From: Kordia algicida
Lineage (GTDB): Bacteria > Bacteroidota > Bacteroidia > Flavobacteriales > Flavobacteriaceae
Length of the DNA: 64,000 nt
Assembly: GCF_051013375.1 (NCBI RefSeq)
Contig: NZ_CP142125.1
Strand: one strand, 5' to 3'
Shown: positions 45,635-55,023 of the stretch, in pieces
How the letters are laid out: each line of letters starts with the position of its first letter
Numbering within the stretch: position 1 is the first letter of the stretch
The notes under the pieces: generated by a model
What the model was told of the DNA's origin: nothing
The model's input: the letters and a program-made list of their open reading frames with translations, nothing else
Databases searched by the model: none
Program-made: the position numbers and the translations under genes

Positions 45635-46402
45635 ATGAAAAACACAAAAATATCAGGCAAAAAAGTGCTCATTACCGCAGGAGCACAAGGCATCGGTGAG
45701 GCAATAACCAAACACTTTATTGACAGTGGCGCACATGTTGCCATTCACTATTTCTCTAGTGCAGATACAGCAACGAAATTAGTTGAATATGCAAAAAACA
45801 AAGAGCTAAATGCTGTTGCTATTAGTGGCGATTTAACAAAAGAAACAGACGCAAACACTGTCGTTGAAAAAACAGTTGAAGCTTTGGGCGGATTGGACAT
45901 TCTTATCAACAATGCAGGTTCGTTAGTTGCTCGTAAAATGTTGAACGACATCGAAACTGATTTTTGGCACAAAGTAATGGACATCAACATGACGTCTATG
46001 CTATTTGTCACACGAGCGGCGAAACCACATTTAGCAAAAAATAAAAACAGTAGTATTGTAAACTTATCATCTCTTGCAGGTCGAAAAGGTGGACATGCAG
46101 GTTCATTAGTATATGCAACAAGTAAAGGTGCAATTTTGACATTCACAAGAGCATTGGCTTCAGAATTAGGTCCAGATGGAGTTCGCGTAAACGCCGTAGC
46201 GCCAGGGCTTATTCTTGGCACTTCATTTCACAATACACATACGACCAAAGAATCTGCAGAAAAAACAATTGCCGGCATTCCAATTCAAAGAGCTGGAAAT
46301 GCAGACGATGTTGCCCGAGCAGTTTTATACTTAGCATCAGAATATGACGGATTTATCACAGGTGCTACACTAGATATTAATGGAGGCGTGTATAACATGT
46401 AA
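45635..46402 (+). CDS. Short-chain dehydrogenase/reductase
   Basis: The 255-residue Rossmann enzyme has the cofactor motif GAQGIGEA (about 14-21), NNAG, catalytic Ser in NLSSLAG, YATSK (Tyr/Lys pair) and the C-terminal DINGG. The profile is the FabG/KduD/gluconate-5-dehydrogenase class. As last intact gene of a sugar-acid operon it most likely oxidises or reduces a keto-sugar acid (for example 5-ketogluconate or a deoxy-hexulosonate); the exact substrate cannot be read. It follows the regulator by 21 bases. Confidence 0.85.
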   Translation: MKNTKISGKKVLITAGAQGIGEAITKHFIDSGAHVAIHYFSSADTATKLVEYAKNKELNAVAISGDLTKETDANTVVEKTVEALGGLDILINNAGSLVARKMLNDIETDFWHKVMDINMTSMLFVTRAAKPHLAKNKNSSIVNLSSLAGRKGGHAGSLVYATSKGAILTFTRALASELGPDGVRVNAVAPGLILGTSFHNTHTTKESAEKTIAGIPIQRAGNADDVARAVLYLASEYDGFITGATLDINGGVYNM

Positions 46403-46465
46403 TTTAAAAAATAAGCAGACTTCATAAGAATATAATATTCTGAACGTTAGCCACATACGGACAAA

Positions 46466-46823
46466 ATAAAACACATCGCTTTTATTTGCATCATTACTTT
46501 TTTTATTGCTTGCGAAAGTAATACAGGAAGTGTTGTGACTACACCTACCGAAAAATTTATTTTTGAAGATGGATTTGAAACGGAAAATAATTCAATAAAT
46601 GAACTTTTTCCTGCTGACAATTCGAGATGGACTTCTATACAACATGTCAATACTGAACATGCCAAATGCAGAAATATTTAGACAGGTTTTTTTAAACGAA
46701 GGAATCAACTTCACCTTACAAGAACCTGTTTTCTATGAACGTGTGCAAATAGGAGTAACAGCCAACCCTACCGCTTCAACTGTAGAATTATTTGTAGATA
46801 ATTTTTCAATTCAAGTGGAATAG
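46466..46823 (+). pseudogene. Decayed lipoprotein gene
   Basis: Codon ATA at 46466 begins KHIAFICIITFFIACESNTG, a textbook lipoprotein signal with a Cys after FIA, so ATA probably replaced ATG. The frame then reads EKFIFEDGFETENNS and ends at a stop at 46679. A second frame, shifted by one and open until 46823, encodes NEGINFTLQEPVFYERVQIG and ends ELFVDNFSIQVE, like the last strands of a beta-jelly-roll/LamG-type domain. The likely original was an exported carbohydrate-active or binding protein that lost its start and its middle. From 46824 to 47133 I see nothing. Confidence 0.6.
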
Positions 46824-47133
46824 ACTTGAGATGTTAGTATTGTACTTCATCAAAATCAGCATTAAAATATTGAAATTCCTTCAAAACAAAATCCTAGTAA
46901 AAAAAGTATGATTTACCTTTGAAACGAAAACAATTCGTACCAATCACTAAAAGCAAACAAACTACAAAAAACAATTCGTGAATTCGTGACAAAATTTTAA
47001 AATCTTATAATTATCAACATACCTAACAGCTTTTTCATACACTAATTTCAGTATTTGTGAAAATGATTTTAAAAATGAGTTACATTTCTCCGTTTTTATT
47101 TAAAGAAGACCGTGTTTTTTATATGTTAATTAG

Positions 47134-47141
47134 TACTTTTG
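47134..47141 (+). promoter_or_regulatory. Putative -7 element of purH
   Basis: TACTTTTG matches TAnnTTTG, 37 bases before the purH ATG; no clear -33 element. Confidence 0.4.
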
Positions 47142-47178
47142 CGGCTTCACAACAACACAATTAAACAACTCAATTAGA

Positions 47179-48711
47179 ATGAATTCCCAGAAACAAGCAA
47201 AATCAGCTTTAATTTCGGTTTTTAGCAAAGACGGATTAGCGCCAATTGTTCACAAACTGCATGCATTAGGTATTACTATTTACTCTACTGGAGGAACGGA
47301 AAAATTTATCAAAGAGCAAGGTATTCCTGTCGTTCCCGTAGAAGATGTAACTTCGTATCCTTCTATCTTAGGCGGACGTGTAAAAACATTGCATCCAAAA
47401 GTATTTGGTGGTATCTTAAATCGTCAAAACAATGAAAACGATGTTGCCGAATTGGAACAATATGAAATTCCGCAAATTGATATTGTCATTGTAGACTTAT
47501 ATCCGTTTGAAAAAACGGTAGCTTCTGGAGCTAGTGAGCAAGATATTATTGAAAAGATTGACATTGGAGGAATCTCATTAATCAGAGCTGCCGCAAAAAA
47601 CTTTGCAGATGTACTTTGCGTATCTTCTGTAAACGATTATGAAAACTTTTTAAACTTGTTGGAAACACAAGAAGGTTCTTTCTCCATAGAAGATAGAAAA
47701 ACGTTTGCTGCCAAAGCATTCAATGTTTCTTCGCATTACGACACGGCAATTTTCAACTATTTCAATCAAGATCACGAAATTGCAGCATTAAAAGTCAGCG
47801 AAACACAAGGGAAAGTATTGCGTTATGGAGAAAATCCACACCAACGCGGATTCTTCTTCGGAAACTTCGATGATATGTTTGAGAAACTTCACGGAAAAGA
47901 ATTAAGCTACAACAATTTACTTGATGTAGATGCCGCTGTAAACCTAATGAACGAGTTTACAAACGACGACCCTACATTTGCGATTTTAAAACATAACAAT
48001 GCTTGTGGTTTTGCAACAAGATCAACCATTCACCAAGCATATGTAGACGCATTAGCAGGTGATCCTGTTTCTGCTTTTGGCGGAATACTCATTGCAAACA
48101 CAAAAATTGACAAAGCAACTGCGGAAGAAATTCACAAACTATTCTGTGAAGTGGTAATCGCGCCTTCATACGATGAAGATGCTTTAAAAATATTAAAAGG
48201 GAAGAAAAACAGAATCATCTTAATTCAAAATGAAGTAGCATTGCCAAAAATGCAAGTTCGTACGTGTCTAAATGGTATTTTACTTCAAGATAAAGATGGA
48301 AAAACAGATGCGCTTGAAGATTTAACATACGCAACAAACAATAAACCAACAGATGCACAGTTAGAAGATTTACTATTTGCTTCCAAATTATGCAAGCACA
48401 CAAAATCGAATACGATTGTTTTAGTAAAAAACAAACAATTATGTGCAAGCGGAACAGGACAAACCAGTAGAGTTGATGCGTTAAATCAATCTGTTGTAAA
48501 AGCAAATAGTTTCAATTTTGATCTCAACGGAGCTGTCATGGCAAGTGATGCATTTTTCCCGTTTCCTGATTGTGTAGAAATTGCAGACAACGCAGGAATC
48601 AAAGCGGTAATTCAGCCTGGCGGATCTATAAAAGATCAGTTGAGCATCGATTATTGTAATTCAGCAGATATTGCTATGGTATTTACAGGAACAAGACACT
48701 TTAAACATTAA
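47179..48711 (+). CDS. purH: Bifunctional AICAR formyltransferase / IMP cyclohydrolase
   Basis: The 510-residue enzyme performs the last two steps of IMP synthesis. The N-terminal MGS-like cyclohydrolase domain (about 1-195) has STGGTEKFI, GGRVKTLHPKVFGG and GGISLIRAAAKN. The C-terminal formyltransferase domain (about 200-510) has RYGENPHQRG, LKHNNACGFA with the catalytic Lys-His, and ending GGSIKDQLSIDYCN. All key motifs are intact and length is normal. It stands alone upstream of the rod operon. Confidence 0.97.
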   Translation: MNSQKQAKSALISVFSKDGLAPIVHKLHALGITIYSTGGTEKFIKEQGIPVVPVEDVTSYPSILGGRVKTLHPKVFGGILNRQNNENDVAELEQYEIPQIDIVIVDLYPFEKTVASGASEQDIIEKIDIGGISLIRAAAKNFADVLCVSSVNDYENFLNLLETQEGSFSIEDRKTFAAKAFNVSSHYDTAIFNYFNQDHEIAALKVSETQGKVLRYGENPHQRGFFFGNFDDMFEKLHGKELSYNNLLDVDAAVNLMNEFTNDDPTFAILKHNNACGFATRSTIHQAYVDALAGDPVSAFGGILIANTKIDKATAEEIHKLFCEVVIAPSYDEDALKILKGKKNRIILIQNEVALPKMQVRTCLNGILLQDKDGKTDALEDLTYATNNKPTDAQLEDLLFASKLCKHTKSNTIVLVKNKQLCASGTGQTSRVDALNQSVVKANSFNFDLNGAVMASDAFFPFPDCVEIADNAGIKAVIQPGGSIKDQLSIDYCNSADIAMVFTGTRHFKH

Positions 48712-48719
48712 AATTTTTA

Positions 48720-48727
48720 TACCTTTG
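48720..48727 (+). promoter_or_regulatory. Putative -7 element of the mreB operon
   Basis: TACCTTTG matches TAnnTTTG, 51 bases before the mreB ATG. Confidence 0.45.
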
Positions 48728-48778
48728 TAATTCATTTTTAATGACTTACAAAACACACATTAATAGCAGACATAACAC

Positions 48779-49807
48779 ATGGGATTTTTTGATTTCTTAA
48801 CAGAGGAAATAGCAATAGATTTAGGAACGGCAAACACCTTAATTATCCATAATGACAAGGTAGTTGTTGACAGTCCATCTATTGTCGCCAGGGATAGAAT
48901 GTCGAATAAAATTATTGCTGTCGGACAGGAAGCTGCTCGAATGCAAGGAAAAACCCATGAAAACATCAAAACCATTCGTCCATTGAAAGATGGTGTTATT
49001 GCCGATTTTGATGCTTCTGAAAAAATGATTAGTCTGTTTATAAAAAATATTCCAGCGTTAAAAAAGAAACTATTTCCGCCGTCATTGCGAATGGTTATTT
49101 GTATTCCCTCAGGAATTACAGAAGTAGAAATGCGTGCGGTAAAAGAATCGGCAGAACGTGTAAATGGAAAAGAAGTTTATTTGATACACGAGCCAATGGC
49201 TGCGGCTATTGGTATCGGTGTCGATATCATGCAACCTAAAGGAAACATGATTGTTGATATTGGAGGTGGAACAACTGAAATTGCAGTCATCGCTTTAGGC
49301 GGAATTGTCTGTGATAAATCTGTAAAGGTTGCTGGTGATGTTTTTACCAATGATATCGTATACTACATGCGCACGCAACACAATTTATATGTAGGAGAAC
49401 GTACTGCTGAAAAAATTAAAATCCAAATTGGAGCTGCTACAGAAGATTTAGAAGTTCCGCCAGAAGAAATGTCGGTTCAAGGACGTGATTTGTTAACGGG
49501 AAAACCAAAACAGGTTCAAATATCCTATCGTGAAGTTGCCAAGGCATTGGATAAATCTATTCTACGTATTGAAGATGCTGTTATGGAAACGCTGTCGCAA
49601 ACACCGCCAGAATTGGCTGCCGATATCTACAACACAGGAATCTACCTTGCTGGTGGAGGTTCTATGTTACGCGGACTCGACAAACGTTTGTCTCAAAAAA
49701 CAGATTTGCCTGTATACATTGCAGAAGATCCGTTAAGAGCTGTTGTACGTGGCACAGGAATTACCCTGAAAAACTTAAGCAAATTCAAAAGCGTATTGAT
49801 TAAATAA
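48779..49807 (+). CDS. mreB: Rod shape-determining actin homologue MreB
   Basis: The 342-residue bacterial actin has phosphate-1 loop DLGTANT near the N-terminus, the phosphate-2 region DIGGGTTEIAV and adenosine motif AGGGSMLRGLD. It polymerises on the inner face of the membrane and guides lateral wall synthesis. It is the first gene of a tight mreB-mreC-mreD-pbp2-rodA operon; 14 bases separate it from mreC. Confidence 0.97.
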   Translation: MGFFDFLTEEIAIDLGTANTLIIHNDKVVVDSPSIVARDRMSNKIIAVGQEAARMQGKTHENIKTIRPLKDGVIADFDASEKMISLFIKNIPALKKKLFPPSLRMVICIPSGITEVEMRAVKESAERVNGKEVYLIHEPMAAAIGIGVDIMQPKGNMIVDIGGGTTEIAVIALGGIVCDKSVKVAGDVFTNDIVYYMRTQHNLYVGERTAEKIKIQIGAATEDLEVPPEEMSVQGRDLLTGKPKQVQISYREVAKALDKSILRIEDAVMETLSQTPPELAADIYNTGIYLAGGGSMLRGLDKRLSQKTDLPVYIAEDPLRAVVRGTGITLKNLSKFKSVLIK

Positions 49808-49821
49808 GAACATAAAAGTAC

Positions 49822-50643
49822 ATGCAACAGATTATTAATTTTCTGATAAAGAATAAAAATTTTATTCTCTTTATACTGTTGCTGTTTATCTCTCTTATTT
49901 TTACGATTCAATCGCATTCCTATCACAAGAGTAAATTCATCAATTCTGCCAATTGGCTTTCAGGTGGTATTTACGAACAAGCAAATGGTGTTTCTTCCTA
50001 TTTCTCCTTAAAATCTGAAAATGAAAGATTGGTTGAAGAAAATCGTCGATTGAAGAATATTTTATACAACAAAGAAGACAGCTTAAGTACCGTTCATTTT
50101 ATTGACAGTACGTCCTACCCTACTGATTTTAAATTACGTGCGGCAAAAATTACCAAAAACAGTTACGCAAGAAGCAACAATATATTGCTCATCAACAAAG
50201 GAAGTTCAGACAGTATTGCAACCGATATGGGCGTTATCAACTCTAAGGGAATCATTGGTGTTGTCGATCAAGTTGGGGGAAGTCATGCTACAGTAATTAG
50301 CATTTTAAATTCGATCTCTAAAATTAACGCACAATTAAAAAATACCAATCATTTCGGTACGTTAATTTGGAATGGAAAAAGTCCAAACATTGTACAATTA
50401 ATCGATTTGGAAAAAGTAGTACAGCTTAAAAAAAACGACACCATTATTACAGGTGGAAACTCCACGTTATTTCCCAAAGGAGTTCCTATTGGTACGGTAA
50501 AAGACTTTAAACTGAATACTACCGAGAATTTATATGAAGTAAATGTTCAATTATTTAACGACATGACCAATTTAGAGCATGTATTTGTCATTGAAAATTT
50601 ACACAGAGAAGAAATTGATAACTTATTAGCTCCTAACAATTAA
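49822..50643 (+). CDS. mreC: Rod shape-determining protein MreC
   Basis: The 273-residue protein has one membrane helix (about 13-32), a coiled coil (about 55-80, KSENERLVEENRRLKNIL) and the periplasmic beta-barrel pair that contains IGVVDQVGGSHATVISILN (cited in part) and DTIITGGNSTLFPKGVPIG. It bridges MreB/MreD to the periplasmic PBP2. The stop codon is directly followed by the mreD ATG. Confidence 0.94.
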   Translation: MQQIINFLIKNKNFILFILLLFISLIFTIQSHSYHKSKFINSANWLSGGIYEQANGVSSYFSLKSENERLVEENRRLKNILYNKEDSLSTVHFIDSTSYPTDFKLRAAKITKNSYARSNNILLINKGSSDSIATDMGVINSKGIIGVVDQVGGSHATVISILNSISKINAQLKNTNHFGTLIWNGKSPNIVQLIDLEKVVQLKKNDTIITGGNSTLFPKGVPIGTVKDFKLNTTENLYEVNVQLFNDMTNLEHVFVIENLHREEIDNLLAPNN

Positions 50644-51150
50644 ATGGGTTCTACAGTTTTTTGGAATAGTTTACGATTTGTCATCGCGGTATTGGCGCAA
50701 GTATTGATATGCAATCATATCAACTTCTTGGGGTATATAGATCCGTTGGTGTACATCTACTTTATTTTACTATTTCCGTTCAATGCGAATAGAAGTTTCT
50801 TCCTAGTTGCGGCATTTATATTAGGACTCACAGTTGATATCTTTTCAGATTCTGGTGGTGCAAATGCGGCGGCATGCGTTATTATTGCGTACATACGACC
50901 TTTTGTGTTGCGCTTCTCTTTTGGAATAAGTTACGAACATCAATCTGTAAAATTAGAAAACACCGCTTTTGGTCAGCGAATGGGTTATATCATCATTTTG
51001 ACCGTGATTCATCATTTTTTCTTTTTTTTATTAGAGATTTTTAACATTTCTAACATACTTATCATCCTGAGAAATACGTTATTCTTTAGTATCTTTACAA
51101 TTCTAGTCATCACATTATCAATAACTTTATTTAGTCGAAAAAATTCATGA
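50644..51150 (+). CDS. mreD: Rod shape-determining protein MreD
   Basis: The 168-residue protein has about five to six membrane helices and little else, with PLVYIYFILLFPF and DIFSDSGGANAAACV matching the Bacteroidota MreD pattern. It is placed between mreC and pbp2 with no gap before and a 4-base ATGA overlap after, so translation is coupled. Confidence 0.88.
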   Translation: MGSTVFWNSLRFVIAVLAQVLICNHINFLGYIDPLVYIYFILLFPFNANRSFFLVAAFILGLTVDIFSDSGGANAAACVIIAYIRPFVLRFSFGISYEHQSVKLENTAFGQRMGYIIILTVIHHFFFFLLEIFNISNILIILRNTLFFSIFTILVITLSITLFSRKNS

Positions 51151-53030
51151 GGAAACTTTTGTTATACCTTGTTGTTGTCTCTGTAGGAATTATTTATACG
51201 GGCAGACTCTCCTATCTACAATTATTTAACGAAGATGCAGTTGCTACCAATTTCCTGAATGACAGTGCCATTAAAGCAATTTATGACTATCCTGAGCGCG
51301 GTTTTGTATATGACAGAAACGGAGAATTACTCGTGGCAAATCAGCCATCATATGATGTCATGGTCGTTCCACGTGAAGTGAAAGAATTCAACGTTGCTGA
51401 ATTTTGTAAATTATTACGCATCACAGAAGAAGAATACGAAAAAAAACTAGAAAAGGCCAAAAGCTATTCTTGGCGAATTCCATCGATATTTGTCGCACAA
51501 ATGGCAAAAAAAGATTACGCGTTTCTTCAAGAAAAAATGCATCGTTTTAAAGGTTTCTACATTCAAAAACGTTCCATTCGTAATTATCAAACTAGCGTTG
51601 GTGCCAATGTATTAGGTTCTATTGGTGAAGTAAATAATGGCGAATTAAAAAGGAATCCGAACTATCAATCTGGAGAATTGATCGGAAAAACAGGAATCGA
51701 AAAATCATATGAAGACGAATTGCGCGGACAAAAAGGTGTAAAATATATTCAAAAAGACATTCACAACAATGTATTAGGTTCGTATAAAAACGGGCGACAC
51801 GATACACTTGCCGTAAACGGAAAAGATATTCAAATCACAATTGATGCTAAATTACAAGAATACGGCGAAAAGTTAATGGTAAACAAACGCGGTGGAATTG
51901 TCGCTATTGAACCTTCCTCGGGAGAAATATTAGCTTTGATTACCGCACCAAGCTACAATCCGAATTTACTGGTTGGACGAAAACGCTCAAAAAACTACAA
52001 TAAATTACATTACGATTCTATCAACAAACCTTTATACGACAGAGGTTTACTCGCAATGTATCCGCCAGGATCGCCCTTTAAAACGCTAAATGCATTGGTT
52101 GCCTTGCAAGAAGACGTCGTTACACCACAAACAACATACACATGTCGCAACGGATATATTTACGGGCGAAGCGGACGAAAAATGGGTTGTCATTGCGGAA
52201 GTGGAAAACGCAATGTCATAAACGGTGTAGCAAAATCATGCAACGCTTATTTTGCAAATGCTTACAGGCAAGTTATTAGCAAATACGACAAACCACGCGA
52301 AGGTATGAACGTATGGAGTAATCATATTAAAAGTTTTGGCTTAGGTAATTACTTCGGAAACGATTTATCAACAGGTAGAAAAGGAAGAATACCTAGCGGC
52401 GATTATTATACGAATGATTATTTTAAGCATGACAAATGGCACGTATTAAACACAATTTCTAACGCTATCGGACAAGGACAAGTAGAAATGACACCAATTC
52501 AATTGGCACACATGACCGCAACAATTGCCAACAGAGGACATTACTACACGCCACACATTATCAAAGCGATTGATGGAAAACCAATAGACAATCCGCACTT
52601 TACAGAACCAAAATATACGACTATTGACCAAGAGCATTTTGAACCTGTAATTCAAGGAATGCACGATGTATTCAGCATGAAAAAAGGTGGAACGGCAAGA
52701 TTTCTGAATGTTCCTGGTATCGAGATTTGTGGAAAAACAGGAACTGCGGAAAACTTTGTAAAAATTGATGGTAAAAGAACTCAATTGACCGATCATTCAA
52801 TTTTTGTAGCGTTTGCACCAAAGGAGAATCCGAAAATTGCCATTGCTGTTTTTGTAGAAAACGGATATTACGGAGCGCGTTGGGCTGGGAAAATTTCTAG
52901 CTTAATGATTGAAAAATATCTAAAAGGCGAAATTACTTTGAAAGACATGGAAAAGTTAGTGCTAGAAAAGAGTTTGGAAGATGAATATGCAAAGCCACTA
53001 AGCGGGAAACCATTTACAATTAATGAGTAG
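51147..53030 (+). CDS. mrdA: Penicillin-binding protein 2 (elongation transpeptidase)
   Basis: The 627-residue class B PBP has an N-terminal membrane anchor (about 4-20) and a pedestal domain with RGFVYDRNGELL. The transpeptidase domain has S309-P-F-K312, S363-C-N365 and KTGTAEN (about 531-537). It cross-links peptidoglycan with RodA in the elongasome. An unusual cysteine group (CRNGYIYGRSGRKMGCHCG, about 332-350) lies before the SxN motif. rodA starts 8 bases before its stop codon. Confidence 0.95.
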   Translation: MRKLLLYLVVVSVGIIYTGRLSYLQLFNEDAVATNFLNDSAIKAIYDYPERGFVYDRNGELLVANQPSYDVMVVPREVKEFNVAEFCKLLRITEEEYEKKLEKAKSYSWRIPSIFVAQMAKKDYAFLQEKMHRFKGFYIQKRSIRNYQTSVGANVLGSIGEVNNGELKRNPNYQSGELIGKTGIEKSYEDELRGQKGVKYIQKDIHNNVLGSYKNGRHDTLAVNGKDIQITIDAKLQEYGEKLMVNKRGGIVAIEPSSGEILALITAPSYNPNLLVGRKRSKNYNKLHYDSINKPLYDRGLLAMYPPGSPFKTLNALVALQEDVVTPQTTYTCRNGYIYGRSGRKMGCHCGSGKRNVINGVAKSCNAYFANAYRQVISKYDKPREGMNVWSNHIKSFGLGNYFGNDLSTGRKGRIPSGDYYTNDYFKHDKWHVLNTISNAIGQGQVEMTPIQLAHMTATIANRGHYYTPHIIKAIDGKPIDNPHFTEPKYTTIDQEHFEPVIQGMHDVFSMKKGGTARFLNVPGIEICGKTGTAENFVKIDGKRTQLTDHSIFVAFAPKENPKIAIAVFVENGYYGARWAGKISSLMIEKYLKGEITLKDMEKLVLEKSLEDEYAKPLSGKPFTINE

Positions 53031-54315
53031 AGAAGTAAAATTTGTCAAAAAAATAGATTGGCTTTCTATATTGCTATATTTCTTATTGGTAGGAATTGGC
53101 TGGATTAATATCTATTCTGCATCTGTAACTGAAAGCTTTTCGGGTGTGCTTGATATGTCTCAATTATATGGAAAACAACTTGTTTTTATTGGGACAAGCA
53201 TCATAATTATCATTCTTATCTTATCGATAGAAGCAAAATTTTACGAACGATTTTCAAGTATTATCTACGTGATTGCGTTACTGAGTTTGCTCGGTTTGAT
53301 GGTTTTTGGGAAAAATGTAAACGGAGCAACTTCTTGGTACGGAATTGGAAGTTTTACACTGCAACCTTCCGAATTTGCAAAAGCGGCAACCGTGCTTGCT
53401 TTGGCAAAATACCTGAGTGACATTCAAACAAATATCAATTACTTCAGTCATCAATTAATTTCATTTGCTATCATTTTAGCACCACCATTATTGATTATGT
53501 TGCAACCAGATGCAGGAAGTGCCATGGTATATATGGCGTTCTTTTTTGTACTATACCGCGAAGGTTTGCCACCTATTTATCTATGGATTGGTTTTACGCT
53601 CGTATTGTTATTTATCATTACCTTAAAACTAGGATACATTTACACCATCATCGGAACGTTGGTTTTTGGACTAGCGAGTATTTTCATCATCTTTAAAAAA
53701 GAATTAAAACGACGTCGAAAAACGACATTAGCACTGACTTCTTTAGTGGCTGCTATTGGTTTTATTTTGGCTGTAAATTACATCTTTTACAACGTATTTC
53801 AACAACATCACCGCGATCGTTTTACCTTGGTTTTAGGACTAGAAAAAGATCCTGTAAAACTTGAAAAGATTCGGAAAACTTTCGGATTCAACACCAATCA
53901 ATCAGAAATTGCAATTGGTTCTGGTGGTTTTTGGGGAAAAGGTTGGCAAAAAGGAACACGTACTAAAGGAGATTTTGTCCCTGAGCAAGATACCGATTAC
54001 ATTTTTACAACAGTTGGAGAAGAATGGGGATTTGCAGGAAGTACTGTTGTCATTTTTCTATTTGTGTTTTTGCTATTACGGATTTTACACAGAGCCGAAC
54101 AACAGAAAAATAAGTTCAGTCGTGTATATGGTTACAGCGTTGCCGCCATTCTATTTTTTCACTTTGCTATTAATATTGGAATGGTCATTGGATTGTTTCC
54201 AACTGTTGGAATTCCGTTGCCTTTCTTTAGCTATGGTGGTTCGGGACTTTGGGGATTTACCATTTTACTCTTTATCTTTATTAAGCTAGATGCCAATCGA
54301 ATTAACGAATGGTAG
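53023..54315 (+). CDS. rodA: Rod-shape SEDS glycosyltransferase RodA
   Basis: The 430-residue protein has about ten membrane helices of the SEDS family: INIYSAS at the start, GSFTLQPSEFAK, the large periplasmic loop with FVPEQDTDYIFTTVGEEWG (catalytic Asp region), and the closing GIPLPFFSYGGSGLWG. It polymerises lipid II into glycan strands with PBP2. It is the last gene of the rod operon. A central insertion (about 215-265, basic KKELKRRRK) is longer than in E. coli, as in other Bacteroidota. No strong terminator is seen after it. Confidence 0.95.
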   Translation: MSREVKFVKKIDWLSILLYFLLVGIGWINIYSASVTESFSGVLDMSQLYGKQLVFIGTSIIIIILILSIEAKFYERFSSIIYVIALLSLLGLMVFGKNVNGATSWYGIGSFTLQPSEFAKAATVLALAKYLSDIQTNINYFSHQLISFAIILAPPLLIMLQPDAGSAMVYMAFFFVLYREGLPPIYLWIGFTLVLLFIITLKLGYIYTIIGTLVFGLASIFIIFKKELKRRRKTTLALTSLVAAIGFILAVNYIFYNVFQQHHRDRFTLVLGLEKDPVKLEKIRKTFGFNTNQSEIAIGSGGFWGKGWQKGTRTKGDFVPEQDTDYIFTTVGEEWGFAGSTVVIFLFVFLLLRILHRAEQQKNKFSRVYGYSVAAILFFHFAINIGMVIGLFPTVGIPLPFFSYGGSGLWGFTILLFIFIKLDANRINEW

Positions 54316-54443
54316 TTATATAATTTTACACTTTTTCTTCTCAAAAAAACTGTTACAAAAAAGTTAAGTAAGGATTTCCCGTAAAGACTTCTTCTAATGT
54401 TTTTTTACTTTCTAATCAAGTTTAACCAAAAAATTATAAAATC

Positions 54444-54608
54444 ATGTTAGAAAGTATTCTCAAATTAGGAACTACATTAAGTAAAAAAGAACAACGTCAA
54501 ATTACAGGTGGTATGTGGCCGAGAACGGAAGAAGCATGCCATCAATGTGGCGGAGAATGGTACGCTCCATTATGTGCTTTACCTCACGATTCGCCATGCG
54601 CTTCTTAG
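54444..54608 (+). CDS. Double-glycine-leader cysteine-rich peptide 1
   Basis: This encodes a 54-residue peptide not covered by ordinary gene-length limits. The leader (1-23) is MLESILKLGTTLSKKEQRQ plus ITGG, matching bacteriocin-type double-glycine leaders. The core (24-54) has four cysteines at 32, 35, 44 and 52 in the pattern CxxCGGEWxAPxCxLPxxxPC, with no Ser/Thr richness, which favours disulfides over lanthionine. Its paralogue lies 52 bases downstream. Upstream (54316-54443) I see no consensus promoter; read-through from rodA is possible. No exporter gene (C39-ABC/HlyD) is in the window. Confidence 0.8.
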   Translation: MLESILKLGTTLSKKEQRQITGGMWPRTEEACHQCGGEWYAPLCALPHDSPCAS

Positions 54609-54660
54609 GTGTTAAGAGTAAAATCATTCATTAAAAAATTAATCATAAAAAACACAAATC

Positions 54661-54822
54661 ATGTTAGAAAATATTTCAAATTTAGGAACAGCATTAAGTA
54701 AAAAGGAACAACGTCAAATTACAGGTGGCGTTTTTATAAATAATGAAGCAGACTGTTTACGCTGTGGTGGAGAATGGGATGCGCCATTTTGTACATTACC
54801 TTCCAATACGCCTTGCCAATAG
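54661..54822 (+). CDS. Double-glycine-leader cysteine-rich peptide 2
   Basis: The 53-residue paralogue of peptide 1 has an almost identical leader (MLENISNLGTALSKKEQRQ then ITGG) and cysteines at the same positions 32, 35, 44 and 52. The core keeps CGGEW, AP, C, LP and PC but differs elsewhere (for example VFINNEADCLR against MWPRTEEACHQ). The conserved frame with varied surface positions suggests two related secreted peptides. A strong terminator follows within 12 bases, so the two peptides form one transcript separate from the VKOR-fusion gene. Confidence 0.8.
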   Translation: MLENISNLGTALSKKEQRQITGGVFINNEADCLRCGGEWDAPFCTLPSNTPCQ

Positions 54823-54833
54823 GTAGAAAGTAG

Positions 54834-54880
54834 ACTGTCTAAAAAATGATTGTAATTATTTAATTTTTTAGACAGTTTTT
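54834..54880 (+). terminator. Terminator of the double-glycine peptide pair
   Basis: Perfect 14-bp arms (54834-54847 and 54863-54876) with a 15-base loop and T-run. It separates the peptides from the gene at 55024. Confidence 0.85.
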
Positions 54881-55023
54881 GTACTAAATAATCTTCATTT
54901 TATAAATTAGACATAGCTAATTCTTAAAAACGTCAGTTCATACGACATTCTTCCAAAATACTTTTTATATTAGCTCAACAGTATAAAATTTTAATTTCCC
55001 CTACCAAAATTGAAATGAACTAG

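Noticed and set aside
45748..46221. 157-codon minus-strand frame
   Set aside because: Antisense to the SDR gene, whose motifs are complete; no start signal or family resemblance.
53861..54289. 142-codon plus-strand frame inside rodA
   Set aside because: Out-of-frame shadow of the hydrophobic RodA helices.
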